This document shows positions 28,735 through 37,021 of a stretch of 64,000 bases of DNA, in pieces. The translations under genes were made by a program, and so were the position numbers. The stretch is from NCBI GenBank assembly GCA_937978655.1, contig CALJUX010000013.1, forward strand, positions 30,607 through 94,606, read 5' to 3'. The notes under the pieces were generated by a model. It was not told where the DNA came from and did no database searches. It saw only the letters and a program-made list of their open reading frames with translations. The DNA comes from an uncultured Chromatiaceae bacterium. Lineage in GTDB: Bacteria; Pseudomonadota; Gammaproteobacteria; Enterobacterales; Alteromonadaceae. Within the stretch, counting starts at the first letter, position 1; the number at the start of each line of letters is the position of its first letter.

Positions 28735-29508
28735 TCAGGCCGCGACTGCAGCGCCGGTAATAAGCGCCACCAGCTGCTCTTTACTGACATCGCTCAGTGC
28801 CACATCGGCGACCGAACGGCCCTGGTACAGCACCACAGCGCGGTCGCAGGTTTCCAGCACATGCTGCATGTTGTGACTAATCAGCAACACCGCCACGCCC
28901 TGTGAACTGATCAGCCGGATCAGTGCGTTGACCTGTGCACTTTGCTCAACGCCAAGCGCTGCAGTGGGTTCATCCATAATGACCAGATCAGCGCCCCAGT
29001 TCACGGCGCGGGCTATCGCTATCGCCTGGCGCTGGCCACCGGACAAGCTCTGCACCGGAGCGGCAAAATCGGCCATCCGGCTATTCAGGCGGTGCAGCGA
29101 CTTACGCGCCTGCCGCTCCATCGCCGCTTTGTCCAGCCAGCCAATGGCACGCAGCAACGGGTTTTTGCTTAAAATTTCCCGGTTTAAGAACAGGTTGGCC
29201 GGGATATCAAACTCCGGCACCATCGCCAGGTCCTGAAACACCGTTTCAATGCCCAGCGCCCGCGCTTGCTGCGGCGTGTCTAACACCACTTTGTTGCCGT
29301 TAAACAACACTTCGCCCTGATCAGCCTGATGGATGCCGGCCAGGCAACGCACCAGCGTGGTTTTACCGGCGCCGTTGTCACCGAGCAACGCCACCACTTC
29401 ACCTTTTTGGATGGAAAAACTGACATCTTTTAGCGCCTGCACGGCGCCAAAGGATTTACCGAGCTGACGGATCTCGAGTGCGCTCTGACCTAATGCATTT
29501 CTAACCAC
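28735..29508 (-). CDS. Sugar ABC transporter ATPase, single-domain
   Basis: The 257-residue protein has one complete ABC cassette: Walker A GDNGAGKTT, Q-loop VFQDLAM, signature LSGGQRQ, Walker B ADLVIMDEPTAAL and the H-loop SHN. It resembles one half of RbsA/MglA-type ATPases, which usually have two fused cassettes, so it presumably works as a homodimer like the short FrcA-type proteins. The start is a GTG at 29508: GGAGG lies six bases upstream and the gene overlaps the permease stop by 8 bases. The longer frame has no support. Confidence 0.9.
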   Translation of the reverse strand: MVRNALGQSALEIRQLGKSFGAVQALKDVSFSIQKGEVVALLGDNGAGKTTLVRCLAGIHQADQGEVLFNGNKVVLDTPQQARALGIETVFQDLAMVPEFDIPANLFLNREILSKNPLLRAIGWLDKAAMERQARKSLHRLNSRMADFAAPVQSLSGGQRQAIAIARAVNWGADLVIMDEPTAALGVEQSAQVNALIRLISSQGVAVLLISHNMQHVLETCDRAVVLYQGRSVADVALSDVSKEQLVALITGAAVAA

Positions 29509-30466
29509 GTTTGACCTCCCGCACACCGATAGCCACTGCCACAATCAGGATCACCCCGCGGGCGACCATTTGCTCATTAGTGGAAAAACCAGACAAAATC
29601 AGCCCGTTATTGATCATGCCCATCAGCCAGGAGCCAAGCACTGCGCCGAAGATACAGACCCGGCCACCAAACAAACTGGTGCCGCCAATCGCCACCGCAG
29701 CAATCACTGTTAACAAGTCGGCTTCGCCTAAGGTATACCGCGCGCCCTGTAACCGGCCGGCATAGAGCAGACCAGCCAAAGCCGCACCGGTCGCGGAGAT
29801 CATCAGCGCCTGCACCCGCAGGCGCTGCAGCGCAATGCCCATGGCGCGGGCGGCCTGCGGTTGCCCACCCACTGCCAGCAAATGCCGGCCAAAACGTAAT
29901 TTATTCAGCAGCAGGTACCCCAGGAGCGCGACCGCAACTGTCCACAACAACAAAGTCGGAATGCCCCACAGCTCACCGCCACCGAACCAGAAGATAAAGC
30001 CATCATGCAGTACCGGCACCGATTCCATGCCGGTCAGTTGCCGCGCCACACCGGCCAGCACACTCATAGTGCCAAGAGTGATTAAAAGGCTCGATACCTG
30101 TAATTTTTCAGTCAGCAAGCCATTGATAAAACCAACGGCGGCGCCAAGCCCGAGTGCTGCGAGGGTCGCGACCAACACGCCATATTGCGGCAACAACAAC
30201 GCCGCCACTAATGCACTGACCGCCACCACAGCGCCTATCGACAAATCGATATGACCAACTGCTAAGGCAAAACACAAAGCCACCGCCATCACAGTGACCG
30301 GCGTGGTCTGGCGCACGATATTCAGCAGATTGTCGAGGCTTAAAAATGCGGTGTCATGCAGCAGCACGGCAAAAAAGCTCAGCACAATCAAAAAGATGTA
30401 ATAGATATAAGCGTCGCGGCGCAGCAGCAGCTGCTTGAGCATCGTCGCCTGGGTCTGCGTGGTCAT
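29501..30466 (-). CDS. Sugar ABC transporter permease (RbsC-like)
   Basis: The 321-residue inner-membrane protein has about 8-10 hydrophobic helices and the BPD_transp_2 signature: GHIDLSIGAVVAVSA, FINGLLTEKLQVSSLLITLGTMS, and the coupling-helix region AVGGQPQAARAMGI, then AVAIGGTSLFGGRV. These match carbohydrate-uptake CUT2 permeases. It overlaps the binding-protein gene by 4 bases and the ATPase gene by 8, so all three are translationally coupled. Confidence 0.93.
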   Translation of the reverse strand: MTTQTQATMLKQLLLRRDAYIYYIFLIVLSFFAVLLHDTAFLSLDNLLNIVRQTTPVTVMAVALCFALAVGHIDLSIGAVVAVSALVAALLLPQYGVLVATLAALGLGAAVGFINGLLTEKLQVSSLLITLGTMSVLAGVARQLTGMESVPVLHDGFIFWFGGGELWGIPTLLLWTVAVALLGYLLLNKLRFGRHLLAVGGQPQAARAMGIALQRLRVQALMISATGAALAGLLYAGRLQGARYTLGEADLLTVIAAVAIGGTSLFGGRVCIFGAVLGSWLMGMINNGLILSGFSTNEQMVARGVILIVAVAIGVREVKRG

Positions 30467-31584
30467 CGGCCATTCTCCGTTGCGATGAAGGGTTGTAATA
30501 CAGCAGGCAGCGGGCTGTGAAAGGCACGCAGCCAGCCTTCGCTGATGTTATGACGGTGTACTGTTTCAAAGGGCACTAAGGTCAGTTTGGGCGTCGGCGC
30601 GCCAAGTTCGGCCAGCAGTGCCACTTTGGCCATGGTCTGGCCAATCAGATAAGGCTGGTCGGCAATAGTCGCCAGCATATTGCCGTCTCGCGCCAGATCC
30701 AGCAGGTTGTTGACGCCCAAATCATGGGTCACCACGCGGATATCCTTGCGTCCGGCGGCGCGCAGCGCTTCCAGCACCCCTTCGGCCGCGCTGTCCCAGG
30801 ACACATAAATCAGGTCCAGTTCCGGATGTTGCAGCAACAGGGCTGCCGCCACGTCACTGGTTTCCTGCTCGCGGACAAAACCTTTACGCGCCACCAGCTG
30901 CAACTGCGGATGGGCCTGCAGCGCATCAACAAAGGCTTTGTCGCGGGTGTTGGTAATAAAATAATCGGCGTCGTGGTAAATCATGCCGACCTGCAGCGGC
31001 TTGCTGCTATGTTCAGCCAGCACCCGGGCGGCGCGCCGGCCCATGCCAATCATGTCGTCGGTGACAATGCCGGCATAATCCGCCGGATGAGAAAAACCAG
31101 CGATCGGGTTACTCAGTAACACCAGTTTGGCGCCGCCGGCCCCCGCGCGCTGCAGGCTGCTTTTGACACTGGCAGCGTCGATGGCCAGCGTCAGGATAAA
31201 ATCTGGTTTCAGCGTGGTGACATTTTCCAGATCTGCGACCTGGCGCGCCGGGTCGTAGTTGGCATCGGTCACCGCAACCACTTCGACGCCAGCATCAGCA
31301 AACTCGGCACGGGCACCGGCGGTGACGGCATTGATCCAGGGGCTGGCGCCATGCCAGACCAAAGCGGCGCGCCGGGGCGTCTGCTTCAGCTGTTGCTGCT
31401 GAGTTTTACTCAACACCACTTGTTCGGCTGGTTGCGCCTGTGCTAAGTCCAGCAGCGCCGGTGTGGCGGCAAAAGCAAAAAACGGCACCGTTGCCGCCAA
31501 CCACAGCGCACTGAAACAACGCCAGGCCGCTGACTGCAGGCCCACCCTGCGCATCGGACACGGCAAAATTAAATTTTTTCTCAC
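30463..31584 (-). CDS. Periplasmic sugar-binding protein (RbsB/PBP1 type)
   Basis: The 373-residue product has a long N-terminal region and a signal peptide that ends near AFAAT, then a type I periplasmic binding fold (VWHGASPWINAVTAGARAEFADAGVEVVAVTDANYD, the usual start of ribose/galactose-type binding proteins). A GTG at 31584 is favoured as the start because AAGG lies about seven bases upstream; an ATG ten codons later is possible. The binding-protein segment before the fold is about 40 residues longer than usual. It is the first gene of the binding protein-permease-ATPase-GH3 operon and is divergent from the ROK regulator gene. Confidence 0.88.
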   Translation of the reverse strand: MRKNLILPCPMRRVGLQSAAWRCFSALWLAATVPFFAFAATPALLDLAQAQPAEQVVLSKTQQQQLKQTPRRAALVWHGASPWINAVTAGARAEFADAGVEVVAVTDANYDPARQVADLENVTTLKPDFILTLAIDAASVKSSLQRAGAGGAKLVLLSNPIAGFSHPADYAGIVTDDMIGMGRRAARVLAEHSSKPLQVGMIYHDADYFITNTRDKAFVDALQAHPQLQLVARKGFVREQETSDVAAALLLQHPELDLIYVSWDSAAEGVLEALRAAGRKDIRVVTHDLGVNNLLDLARDGNMLATIADQPYLIGQTMAKVALLAELGAPTPKLTLVPFETVHRHNISEGWLRAFHSPLPAVLQPFIATENGR

Positions 31585-31617
31585 ATGCCACCTTTTTTTC
31601 ACAATGTTGATAGATTG

Positions 31618-31647
31618 GTTATATTCCACCCAGTCGCAATATGTCAA
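31618..31647 (-). promoter_or_regulatory. Sigma-70 promoter of the sugar ABC operon
   Basis: On the minus strand TTGACA (plus 31642-31647), an 18-base spacer and TATAAC (plus 31618-31623) form a near-consensus promoter ending 34 bases before the binding-protein GTG. Confidence 0.75.
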
Positions 31648-31657
31648 TCAATTTTAC

Positions 31658-31670
31658 TAATAACTTATTA
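31658..31670. promoter_or_regulatory. Palindrome TAATAA-C-TTATTA in the ROK/ABC intergenic region
   Basis: A perfect 13-base palindrome lies 11 bases upstream of the ABC operon -35 and 84 bases before the ROK gene start. A/T-rich palindromes of this sort are typical ROK-family operators, so it is a candidate site for the adjacent regulator. It differs in sequence from the palindrome at the receptor promoter. Confidence 0.5.
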
Positions 31671-31754
31671 CGGACAAATTGTTTGCGTTTGCCGGCCGTT
31701 CAGGTCAAAAATGGCGGCTGATTTTTTCGCACCGCCGCAGGATTTGGCCCTCGT

Positions 31755-32987
31755 ATGCAAGGCTCGAACTCGAAACAAAACAAATCGTTAAATCTTCGGC
31801 TGGTGTTGTCGCAAATCGCCACACAAGGGCCGTTGTCGCGCGCCGATTTAGCGCGGGCCACGCAGCTGACCAAACAGACCATCACCAATCTGGTTGATGA
31901 ACTGATTGCCCATCAGCTGGTAATTGAAACCGGTCAGCTCAAAATCGGCGTGGGTAAACCATCGACCATGCTAATGCTCAATGGTCCAGGTCTATTCAGT
32001 CTGGGGATCCGCATCTGGCCTGGTCGTATTGAACTGGCGCTCAGTGATTTGACCGGCCAGTTGCTGGCACATCAAACCGCCACGCGCCAGAGCGAGCAGG
32101 GTCTGGTCAGTCAGGTGGCCAGTTTCAGTCAGCAATTTTTGCAACAATCCGGTCATCTGCACAGCCAGTTGTTAGGCGCCGGCCTCACCATCGTATGCGC
32201 AACCGCGGCGGAGCCTGAGCAACGCCAGCAGGAACTGCAACTTCTGCAACAGCAGCTGGCAGGTGCGCTGCAATTGCCAGTGGTCGCTGCCAATACTGCG
32301 GCCGCCTGTGCGGCCTATCAGTTGCTGCACGGTGAAGCCCGTCAGCTCAGCAGCTTCTGTTACATCCATCTTGGTCAGCACATTGACAGCGCTATTGTGT
32401 TTGAACGGCGCTTGTTATCGGGTCAGCATGGTCTGACCGGCGCGCTGGGTGATATTTTTGTCACGCCGGAGCAGGACCACAGCACTGGGGATTTTGGCCG
32501 GCTGAATGATTTTGCCTCCGTGTATGCATTACAGCAATTTGTTGACAAAAAGCTGCCCGGCCTGCAGCTCGACTCGCCAGAGACCTTTGAGCGTCTCGCT
32601 GAACAGATCGACAAACTGGTCCCCTGGTTTGACCGGGCGACAGAGCCCTTGCGCGTCGCTATCCATACGCTGGAGAGCTTGTTTAACTGTCAGACGATCA
32701 TCATCGGCGGCGAAGTCAGTACCTGGTTTCTCGATAAGCTGATCAGCAAATTGCGGCCATTTATTCCGTCCATTGCCCAGTACGGCCAGCGGGATGTGCC
32801 GCGGCTGATTAAAACGCCGCAAGTGGAACTGGTGGCGATGCAGGGCTTAACCACATTACCGCTGCATGCCGCCTTGCGACCGGATCAGGCGCAACAAGTC
32901 CAGTTGCCGCCATCGGCAAAGCTGGATCGGCGCCAGCAGTTATTGTTTGGGGTGGACAGTGTCCTGCCTGAAGATGCCGGCGAATAA
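31755..32987 (+). CDS. ROK-family transcriptional regulator (NagC/XylR type)
   Basis: The 410-residue protein has an N-terminal winged helix-turn-helix (about 10-65; LSRADLARATQLTKQTITNLVDEL) followed by a ROK sugar-binding domain. The canonical glucokinase-like ATP and zinc motifs are poorly preserved: I do not see the usual DxGxT or CxCGxxGC patterns, which fits a regulator rather than a kinase. It is divergent from the ABC operon and likely controls it in response to the imported sugar. Its 3' end is convergent with the polysaccharide tyrosine-kinase gene, with a 6-base gap and no terminator. Confidence 0.88.
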   Translation: MQGSNSKQNKSLNLRLVLSQIATQGPLSRADLARATQLTKQTITNLVDELIAHQLVIETGQLKIGVGKPSTMLMLNGPGLFSLGIRIWPGRIELALSDLTGQLLAHQTATRQSEQGLVSQVASFSQQFLQQSGHLHSQLLGAGLTIVCATAAEPEQRQQELQLLQQQLAGALQLPVVAANTAAACAAYQLLHGEARQLSSFCYIHLGQHIDSAIVFERRLLSGQHGLTGALGDIFVTPEQDHSTGDFGRLNDFASVYALQQFVDKKLPGLQLDSPETFERLAEQIDKLVPWFDRATEPLRVAIHTLESLFNCQTIIIGGEVSTWFLDKLISKLRPFIPSIAQYGQRDVPRLIKTPQVELVAMQGLTTLPLHAALRPDQAQQVQLPPSAKLDRRQQLLFGVDSVLPEDAGE

Positions 32988-32993
32988 CCCGGT

Positions 32994-35114
32994 TCAGGCG
33001 CGACGCAGATTATCGTGCAGCAGCTGACGCAGCGCCGACGGCTGCTTGGCGCGGGTCGCAGAAGTGGCATAATAGTTTGAGGTGTCGTTTTTCACCCGGT
33101 TTAAGATCACGCCGCCAATATTAACGCCGGACTGCGACAACAAATCCATCTTGGCAGCAAAATCCACCAGCGGTGTTTTTTTCACATCAACGACTAATTC
33201 AAGCTTACCGACACATTTGGCCACCACCATCGCATCCGACACCGACAAAATCGGCGGGCATTCGATAATGACGCGGTCGTATTTTTTCGCCAGCACCTTG
33301 AGCACCGCATCAAACCTTGGCATCGACAAAAACAGCAGCGGGTTCATCGGCCGGATGCCGGATGGCAGCACATCTGCGTTGAGCTCTTTGCTGTAAAACA
33401 CACATTGCTCAAAAGTATGGGTTTTGGCCAGTAAGTTGGTTAAACCGGGCCGGTGCGGGTTTTCGCCTAGCGCTTCGGCCAAAGCCGGAAAACGCAAATC
33501 GGCGTCAATAATAATGACCCGTTCCAGTTCAGAAAACGACTTGGCCAGCTGCAGACAGATACTGGATTTGCCTTCGTTCGGTGAAATCGAGGTCAACGCC
33601 AGCAGACGCTGGGTGCTGAGTTGTTTATCCAGCAGAATATTGGTGCGCAACGAGCGGATATATTCCTGATACAACGTATATTGTTTGCCGGATTGTTGGA
33701 TCACCGGCAGATTACGGTCAATGCCTTTAATGCGGATTTGCGGTACAACGCCAAGCAGTTTATAACCGTAACGCGCGGCGATATGACGGTATTTCGACGT
33801 CACATCGGCAAAGAAATGCAGACATAACACCAGAAATACCGCGCCAATAAACCCAATAACAAAAGCTGCCACTGATAACAATAAACGTTTTGGCCCGATT
33901 GGATTCACCGGCACCACCGCCGGGTCCACCACAAAGATACTCGAGGTTTTATTGATGTCTTTCATCAGCTCGGTTTCTTTCATTTTGTCGGACAACGTCG
34001 TCAGTAAATGCAGGTTGGCCTGAATTTCCGCTTCGAGTTTTTTATGCGTCTGCCCCACCCCAACCAGCTGTTCCAGCCGCGCCGTGGCCGCATCGGCTTT
34101 GGCCTGAGTGTCTGCCAGCGCGCGCTGCAGGTCGCGCTGGCGGATCTGCAGATTGGCCGCCAGCTTATTCACTTCGCTGTTTAACTGGCCACTGGTGACT
34201 TCAATCTTGCGGTTCGCGGCAATAAACCGTGGATGCTTTTCCAGATAGCTCAGGCGCAACTGGGCAAATTCAGCCTGCTGCATCGACAATTGCTGCTGCA
34301 GACTGGCGATCACCGGCACCGCCGCGACTTCAGCAATAGTGATCAGCGTTTCGTAGTTCAGCCCGGCCTGCTGGATTTTGCCCAGCAGCACCGCCAGTTC
34401 GTCGGTTTGTTTTTGTAACAGCCGGCGTTCACTGAACAACTGCGCAATTTCTTGTTTACTCAATTCAATATCACTGCTGATATCGATGATATTGCGCTGT
34501 TGGCGGAACTGCTGCAGCTTTTGCTCTGAGGCACTGAGCTTGTCGCGGACTTCATCAACCCGCTGTTTAATCCAGTCACTGGCCTGATGACTGTGCTGTT
34601 GCATCAGACCCGACTGATAATTCATAAAATGCGCCGCCACCTGATTCACCACTTCCGCCGCAATGAACGGATTGTGATGCTGATAAGACAGCTGCAGCAA
34701 AGTAGTTTTGGGGACGGCCTGCACTGACAAGCCGCCGAGCAGCGCCATCACATCATCGCGGCGTCTGTCATTGGGTACACCCAGTTCCAGATCTGCCGGC
34801 AGATTTCTCACCACATCCTGGGCAAACTGAGTCGACGTCAGCAACTTAATCTGGGTGTCCAGTTCTTCATTGCCGCTGTTCATGCCCGGGATCAGCGACT
34901 GCAAAGGATTAGACGCCAGTCCGCCTTTGATCATCAACGTGGTATCAGCCCGGTATAACGACGGCAACTGCGCCACAAAAGCGGTGACCAGTGCAAAAAT
35001 GACACCGGTGATCAACACAATCAGCCAGCGCCGCGCCGACAAGATCGCCAGAATCACGCTCAGTTCAATCACGTCATTGGCTTGTTGTATCTGGCGCTGC
35101 TGCGGCTGCATCAA
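32994..35114 (-). CDS. Polysaccharide co-polymerase fused to a bacterial tyrosine kinase (Wzc/CpsCD-like)
   Basis: The 706-residue protein has an N-terminal Wzz domain with a first membrane helix at about 30-50, a long periplasmic coiled-coil region (about 160-400), a GNVR-like segment and second helix (about 430-450), then a cytoplasmic BY-kinase domain. The kinase has a Walker A form ISPNEGKSS (about 510-518), Walker A' VIIIDADLRFPAL and Walker B RVIIECPP. The C-terminal tail has only one Tyr pair (NYY) instead of the usual Tyr cluster. It is the third gene of an export cassette and overlaps the OPX gene by 4 bases. Confidence 0.92.
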   Translation of the reverse strand: MMQPQQRQIQQANDVIELSVILAILSARRWLIVLITGVIFALVTAFVAQLPSLYRADTTLMIKGGLASNPLQSLIPGMNSGNEELDTQIKLLTSTQFAQDVVRNLPADLELGVPNDRRRDDVMALLGGLSVQAVPKTTLLQLSYQHHNPFIAAEVVNQVAAHFMNYQSGLMQQHSHQASDWIKQRVDEVRDKLSASEQKLQQFRQQRNIIDISSDIELSKQEIAQLFSERRLLQKQTDELAVLLGKIQQAGLNYETLITIAEVAAVPVIASLQQQLSMQQAEFAQLRLSYLEKHPRFIAANRKIEVTSGQLNSEVNKLAANLQIRQRDLQRALADTQAKADAATARLEQLVGVGQTHKKLEAEIQANLHLLTTLSDKMKETELMKDINKTSSIFVVDPAVVPVNPIGPKRLLLSVAAFVIGFIGAVFLVLCLHFFADVTSKYRHIAARYGYKLLGVVPQIRIKGIDRNLPVIQQSGKQYTLYQEYIRSLRTNILLDKQLSTQRLLALTSISPNEGKSSICLQLAKSFSELERVIIIDADLRFPALAEALGENPHRPGLTNLLAKTHTFEQCVFYSKELNADVLPSGIRPMNPLLFLSMPRFDAVLKVLAKKYDRVIIECPPILSVSDAMVVAKCVGKLELVVDVKKTPLVDFAAKMDLLSQSGVNIGGVILNRVKNDTSNYYATSATRAKQPSALRQLLHDNLRRA

Positions 35115-35635
35115 AAAAAGCTCTTATCAATTTTGATCACATCACCGGGCAGGATGATAGTGTCGGACGTCGCCTGAAACGTGGCCTTCTCCGCGCCGCG
35201 CTGGATTTGCCAGGCGCTGCGTGATGCGCGATCAAGTAAACCGCCGGACAAGGCAATCGCCTGCTCCAGCGTAATATCAGGCTGATAGTCATAACTGCCC
35301 GGATTGCGCACTTCGCCATAAATAAAAAATGGCCGGTAACTGTCCACCGTGATCGACACGCTGGGCGATACCAGATAACCGTCTTTCAACCGCTGTTCCA
35401 GATATTCTTTGGCGCTTTGTTGGGTATGCCCGGTCAGCCGGATACTGCCAAGCAGCGGCATATCAATGTAGCCCTGCTGGCTGATCTCAGCGGTGACTGA
35501 CAAATCCGCTTCCTGATACACACTGATTTTAATCGAGTCACCCGGACCAAATTTGTAGCCTTGCAGGCCCTGCAACTCGGGTGCTGCCAGCGCCGGTGCG
35601 GCCAACAGCCAGCACAGTAATGCGCGCATTACCAT
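35111..35635 (-). CDS. Short polysaccharide export protein (OPX, Wza-like D1-D2 only)
   Basis: The 174-residue product has a signal peptide (about 1-18, ending ALAAP) and the Poly_export/SLBB pattern: YKFGPGDSIKISVYQEADLSVTAEISQQGYIDMPLLG, then GEVRNPGSYDYQPDITLEQAIALSGG. It lacks a lipobox Cys and the C-terminal helix that forms the outer-membrane pore in Wza. It therefore probably works with a separate barrel, as described for the Myxococcus EpsY/EpsX and Vibrio VpsN/VpsM pairs. The gene overlaps the barrel gene by 7 bases and the kinase gene by 4. Confidence 0.9.
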   Translation of the reverse strand: MVMRALLCWLLAAPALAAPELQGLQGYKFGPGDSIKISVYQEADLSVTAEISQQGYIDMPLLGSIRLTGHTQQSAKEYLEQRLKDGYLVSPSVSITVDSYRPFFIYGEVRNPGSYDYQPDITLEQAIALSGGLLDRASRSAWQIQRGAEKATFQATSDTIILPGDVIKIDKSFF

Positions 35636-36771
35636 GACCAGCGCACCTCGCCAGCCAGTTCCAGCCGGCTACGGTCCGGTTGTTGCTGCTGTGTCCGCTG
35701 CACCTGACTGAGCCGGAGCAGGCTCTGCCATTGCCGGGACCATTGCCATTGCCAGCTGCTGCCAAGCGCCTGCCGGTTGCGCCGGTAAGTCGTCTGATCA
35801 AGTGTCGAAGTCAGCCGGCTGGCAAACAGGCTGAAGCGGTGGGATTGGTCATACTGCCAGTGCAGGCTGGCCTGATGTTCAGTATCCAGCTGACTGACGC
35901 TTTTGCTGGCATAAGATAAGACTGAACTGCGGCCGCTGCTGATCTCCAGCAACCAACGGGCATCAAACTGCCATAAATTGTGTAACTGCCAGAAAGTCCC
36001 GGCGTTTTCTGCCTGCACAGCGCCGGCATAACTGCGGCTGAAGCGCCCGGCGGTCAGACGAAAAAACTGCTGGCCGGTCCATTGCACAGCAATACCGGCG
36101 CCATATTGATTTAAATCGGTGCTGAGCCCGTTTTGTTGTTCCTGCCTTCTCAGCAGATCCGCCACCAGCGCAACATTTTCATTCAGTTTGTGGCTGTACA
36201 GCGCTTTGACAAAATCGCCGTCTAGCTGTGACAGCCGCTGCGCCCGCACGTCCTGTTGCCGCCGATCTGTCCCCAGCGTCAGCTGCAGGTTCTGCACATC
36301 AGGCGCGCGGCCAAAACTCAAGGTTGCCTCGGCGCCCCGTTGTTGGGCCGTCAACGCTTGCTCAGCCACTGACAAAAATTCGGCCGCCGCATCACCGGCC
36401 AGCACCTGCTGTTTTTGCACTGTGGCTTTAAACGCCAGATCGGTCTGGGCACTGAGAAAAAAACGCACTTCAGGGTGCAGCTGATAAAGACTGGCATCTA
36501 AGTCATCCGTTGCGCGATAACTGTGCCGTTCAATTTGCAGCGGCACCTGAACGCCATAACCTTCAAATAACCCCAACCAGTCCCAGCGCAAACCGGCGTC
36601 TACACGCTGATCGGTCTGCCGTGCTGCTGCAGTGTTAAATAAATTGTTATTATTCAGTACGCCCAGAAAGGTAGTGACTTCGTGATGGGCCTTTTCCCAG
36701 TCGGCCGCATGGCCTGGCGCTGAAGTGAAAAGAAAAAGCGGTATAAATCCGGCAAAATACGACCTGTTCAT
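35629..36771 (-). CDS. Predicted outer-membrane beta-barrel of the polysaccharide export cassette
   Basis: The 380-residue protein has a signal peptide (1-22, ending GHAAD) and then alternating amphipathic segments rich in aromatic residues throughout, ending in an aromatic residue (VRWSW), the usual outer-membrane barrel C-terminus. I estimate 16-18 strands. I do not recognise a named family from sequence alone. Its position directly before, and overlapping, a short OPX gene suggests it forms the export pore in the manner of EpsX/VpsM. The 36823-36836 palindrome lies upstream. Confidence 0.75.
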   Translation of the reverse strand: MNRSYFAGFIPLFLFTSAPGHAADWEKAHHEVTTFLGVLNNNNLFNTAAARQTDQRVDAGLRWDWLGLFEGYGVQVPLQIERHSYRATDDLDASLYQLHPEVRFFLSAQTDLAFKATVQKQQVLAGDAAAEFLSVAEQALTAQQRGAEATLSFGRAPDVQNLQLTLGTDRRQQDVRAQRLSQLDGDFVKALYSHKLNENVALVADLLRRQEQQNGLSTDLNQYGAGIAVQWTGQQFFRLTAGRFSRSYAGAVQAENAGTFWQLHNLWQFDARWLLEISSGRSSVLSYASKSVSQLDTEHQASLHWQYDQSHRFSLFASRLTSTLDQTTYRRNRQALGSSWQWQWSRQWQSLLRLSQVQRTQQQQPDRSRLELAGEVRWSW

Positions 36772-36822
36772 TCAAATTGCTCTTGAAAAATAAAATATCC
36801 CTATCTTCCTTTTATTTTTCCC

Positions 36823-36836
36823 TTACCGCATGGTAA
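36823..36836. promoter_or_regulatory. Palindrome TTACC-GCAT-GGTAA upstream of the export cassette
   Basis: A perfect 5-bp-arm inverted repeat 51 bases before the barrel gene start in an A/T-rich intergenic region. It could be an operator for the cassette. No clear -35/-10 pair was found beside it. Confidence 0.3.
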
Positions 36837-36962
36837 TGGAGAACGCAAAAAAAACAAAGCATTTCTCAAGTCGCCATGACATTAAAAAATTGTAAATTTA
36901 TTAATCAGAAAGCACGATGACAAGCAGATGACGATTTGGGCAATACGGCAGTCGCGGCCGGA

Positions 36963-36994
36963 TAAAAAACGGCCAGAGTCCGCAGACACTGGCC
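36963..36994 (-). terminator. Terminator of the chemoreceptor gene
   Basis: On the minus strand GGCCAG-T-GTC-TGCG-GAC-T-CTGGCC is followed by GTTTTTTAT, 27 bases past the chemoreceptor stop. Confidence 0.85.
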
Positions 36995-37021
36995 AGGTTT
37001 CACATCGTTAACAATGGCCGC

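Noticed and set aside
31755..32987. Glucokinase-type ROK enzyme
   Set aside because: It carries an N-terminal helix-turn-helix and lacks clear kinase and zinc motifs.
36837..36900. Sigma-54 promoter for the export cassette
   Set aside because: TGGC and GC elements are present but the GG-to-GC distance is wrong.
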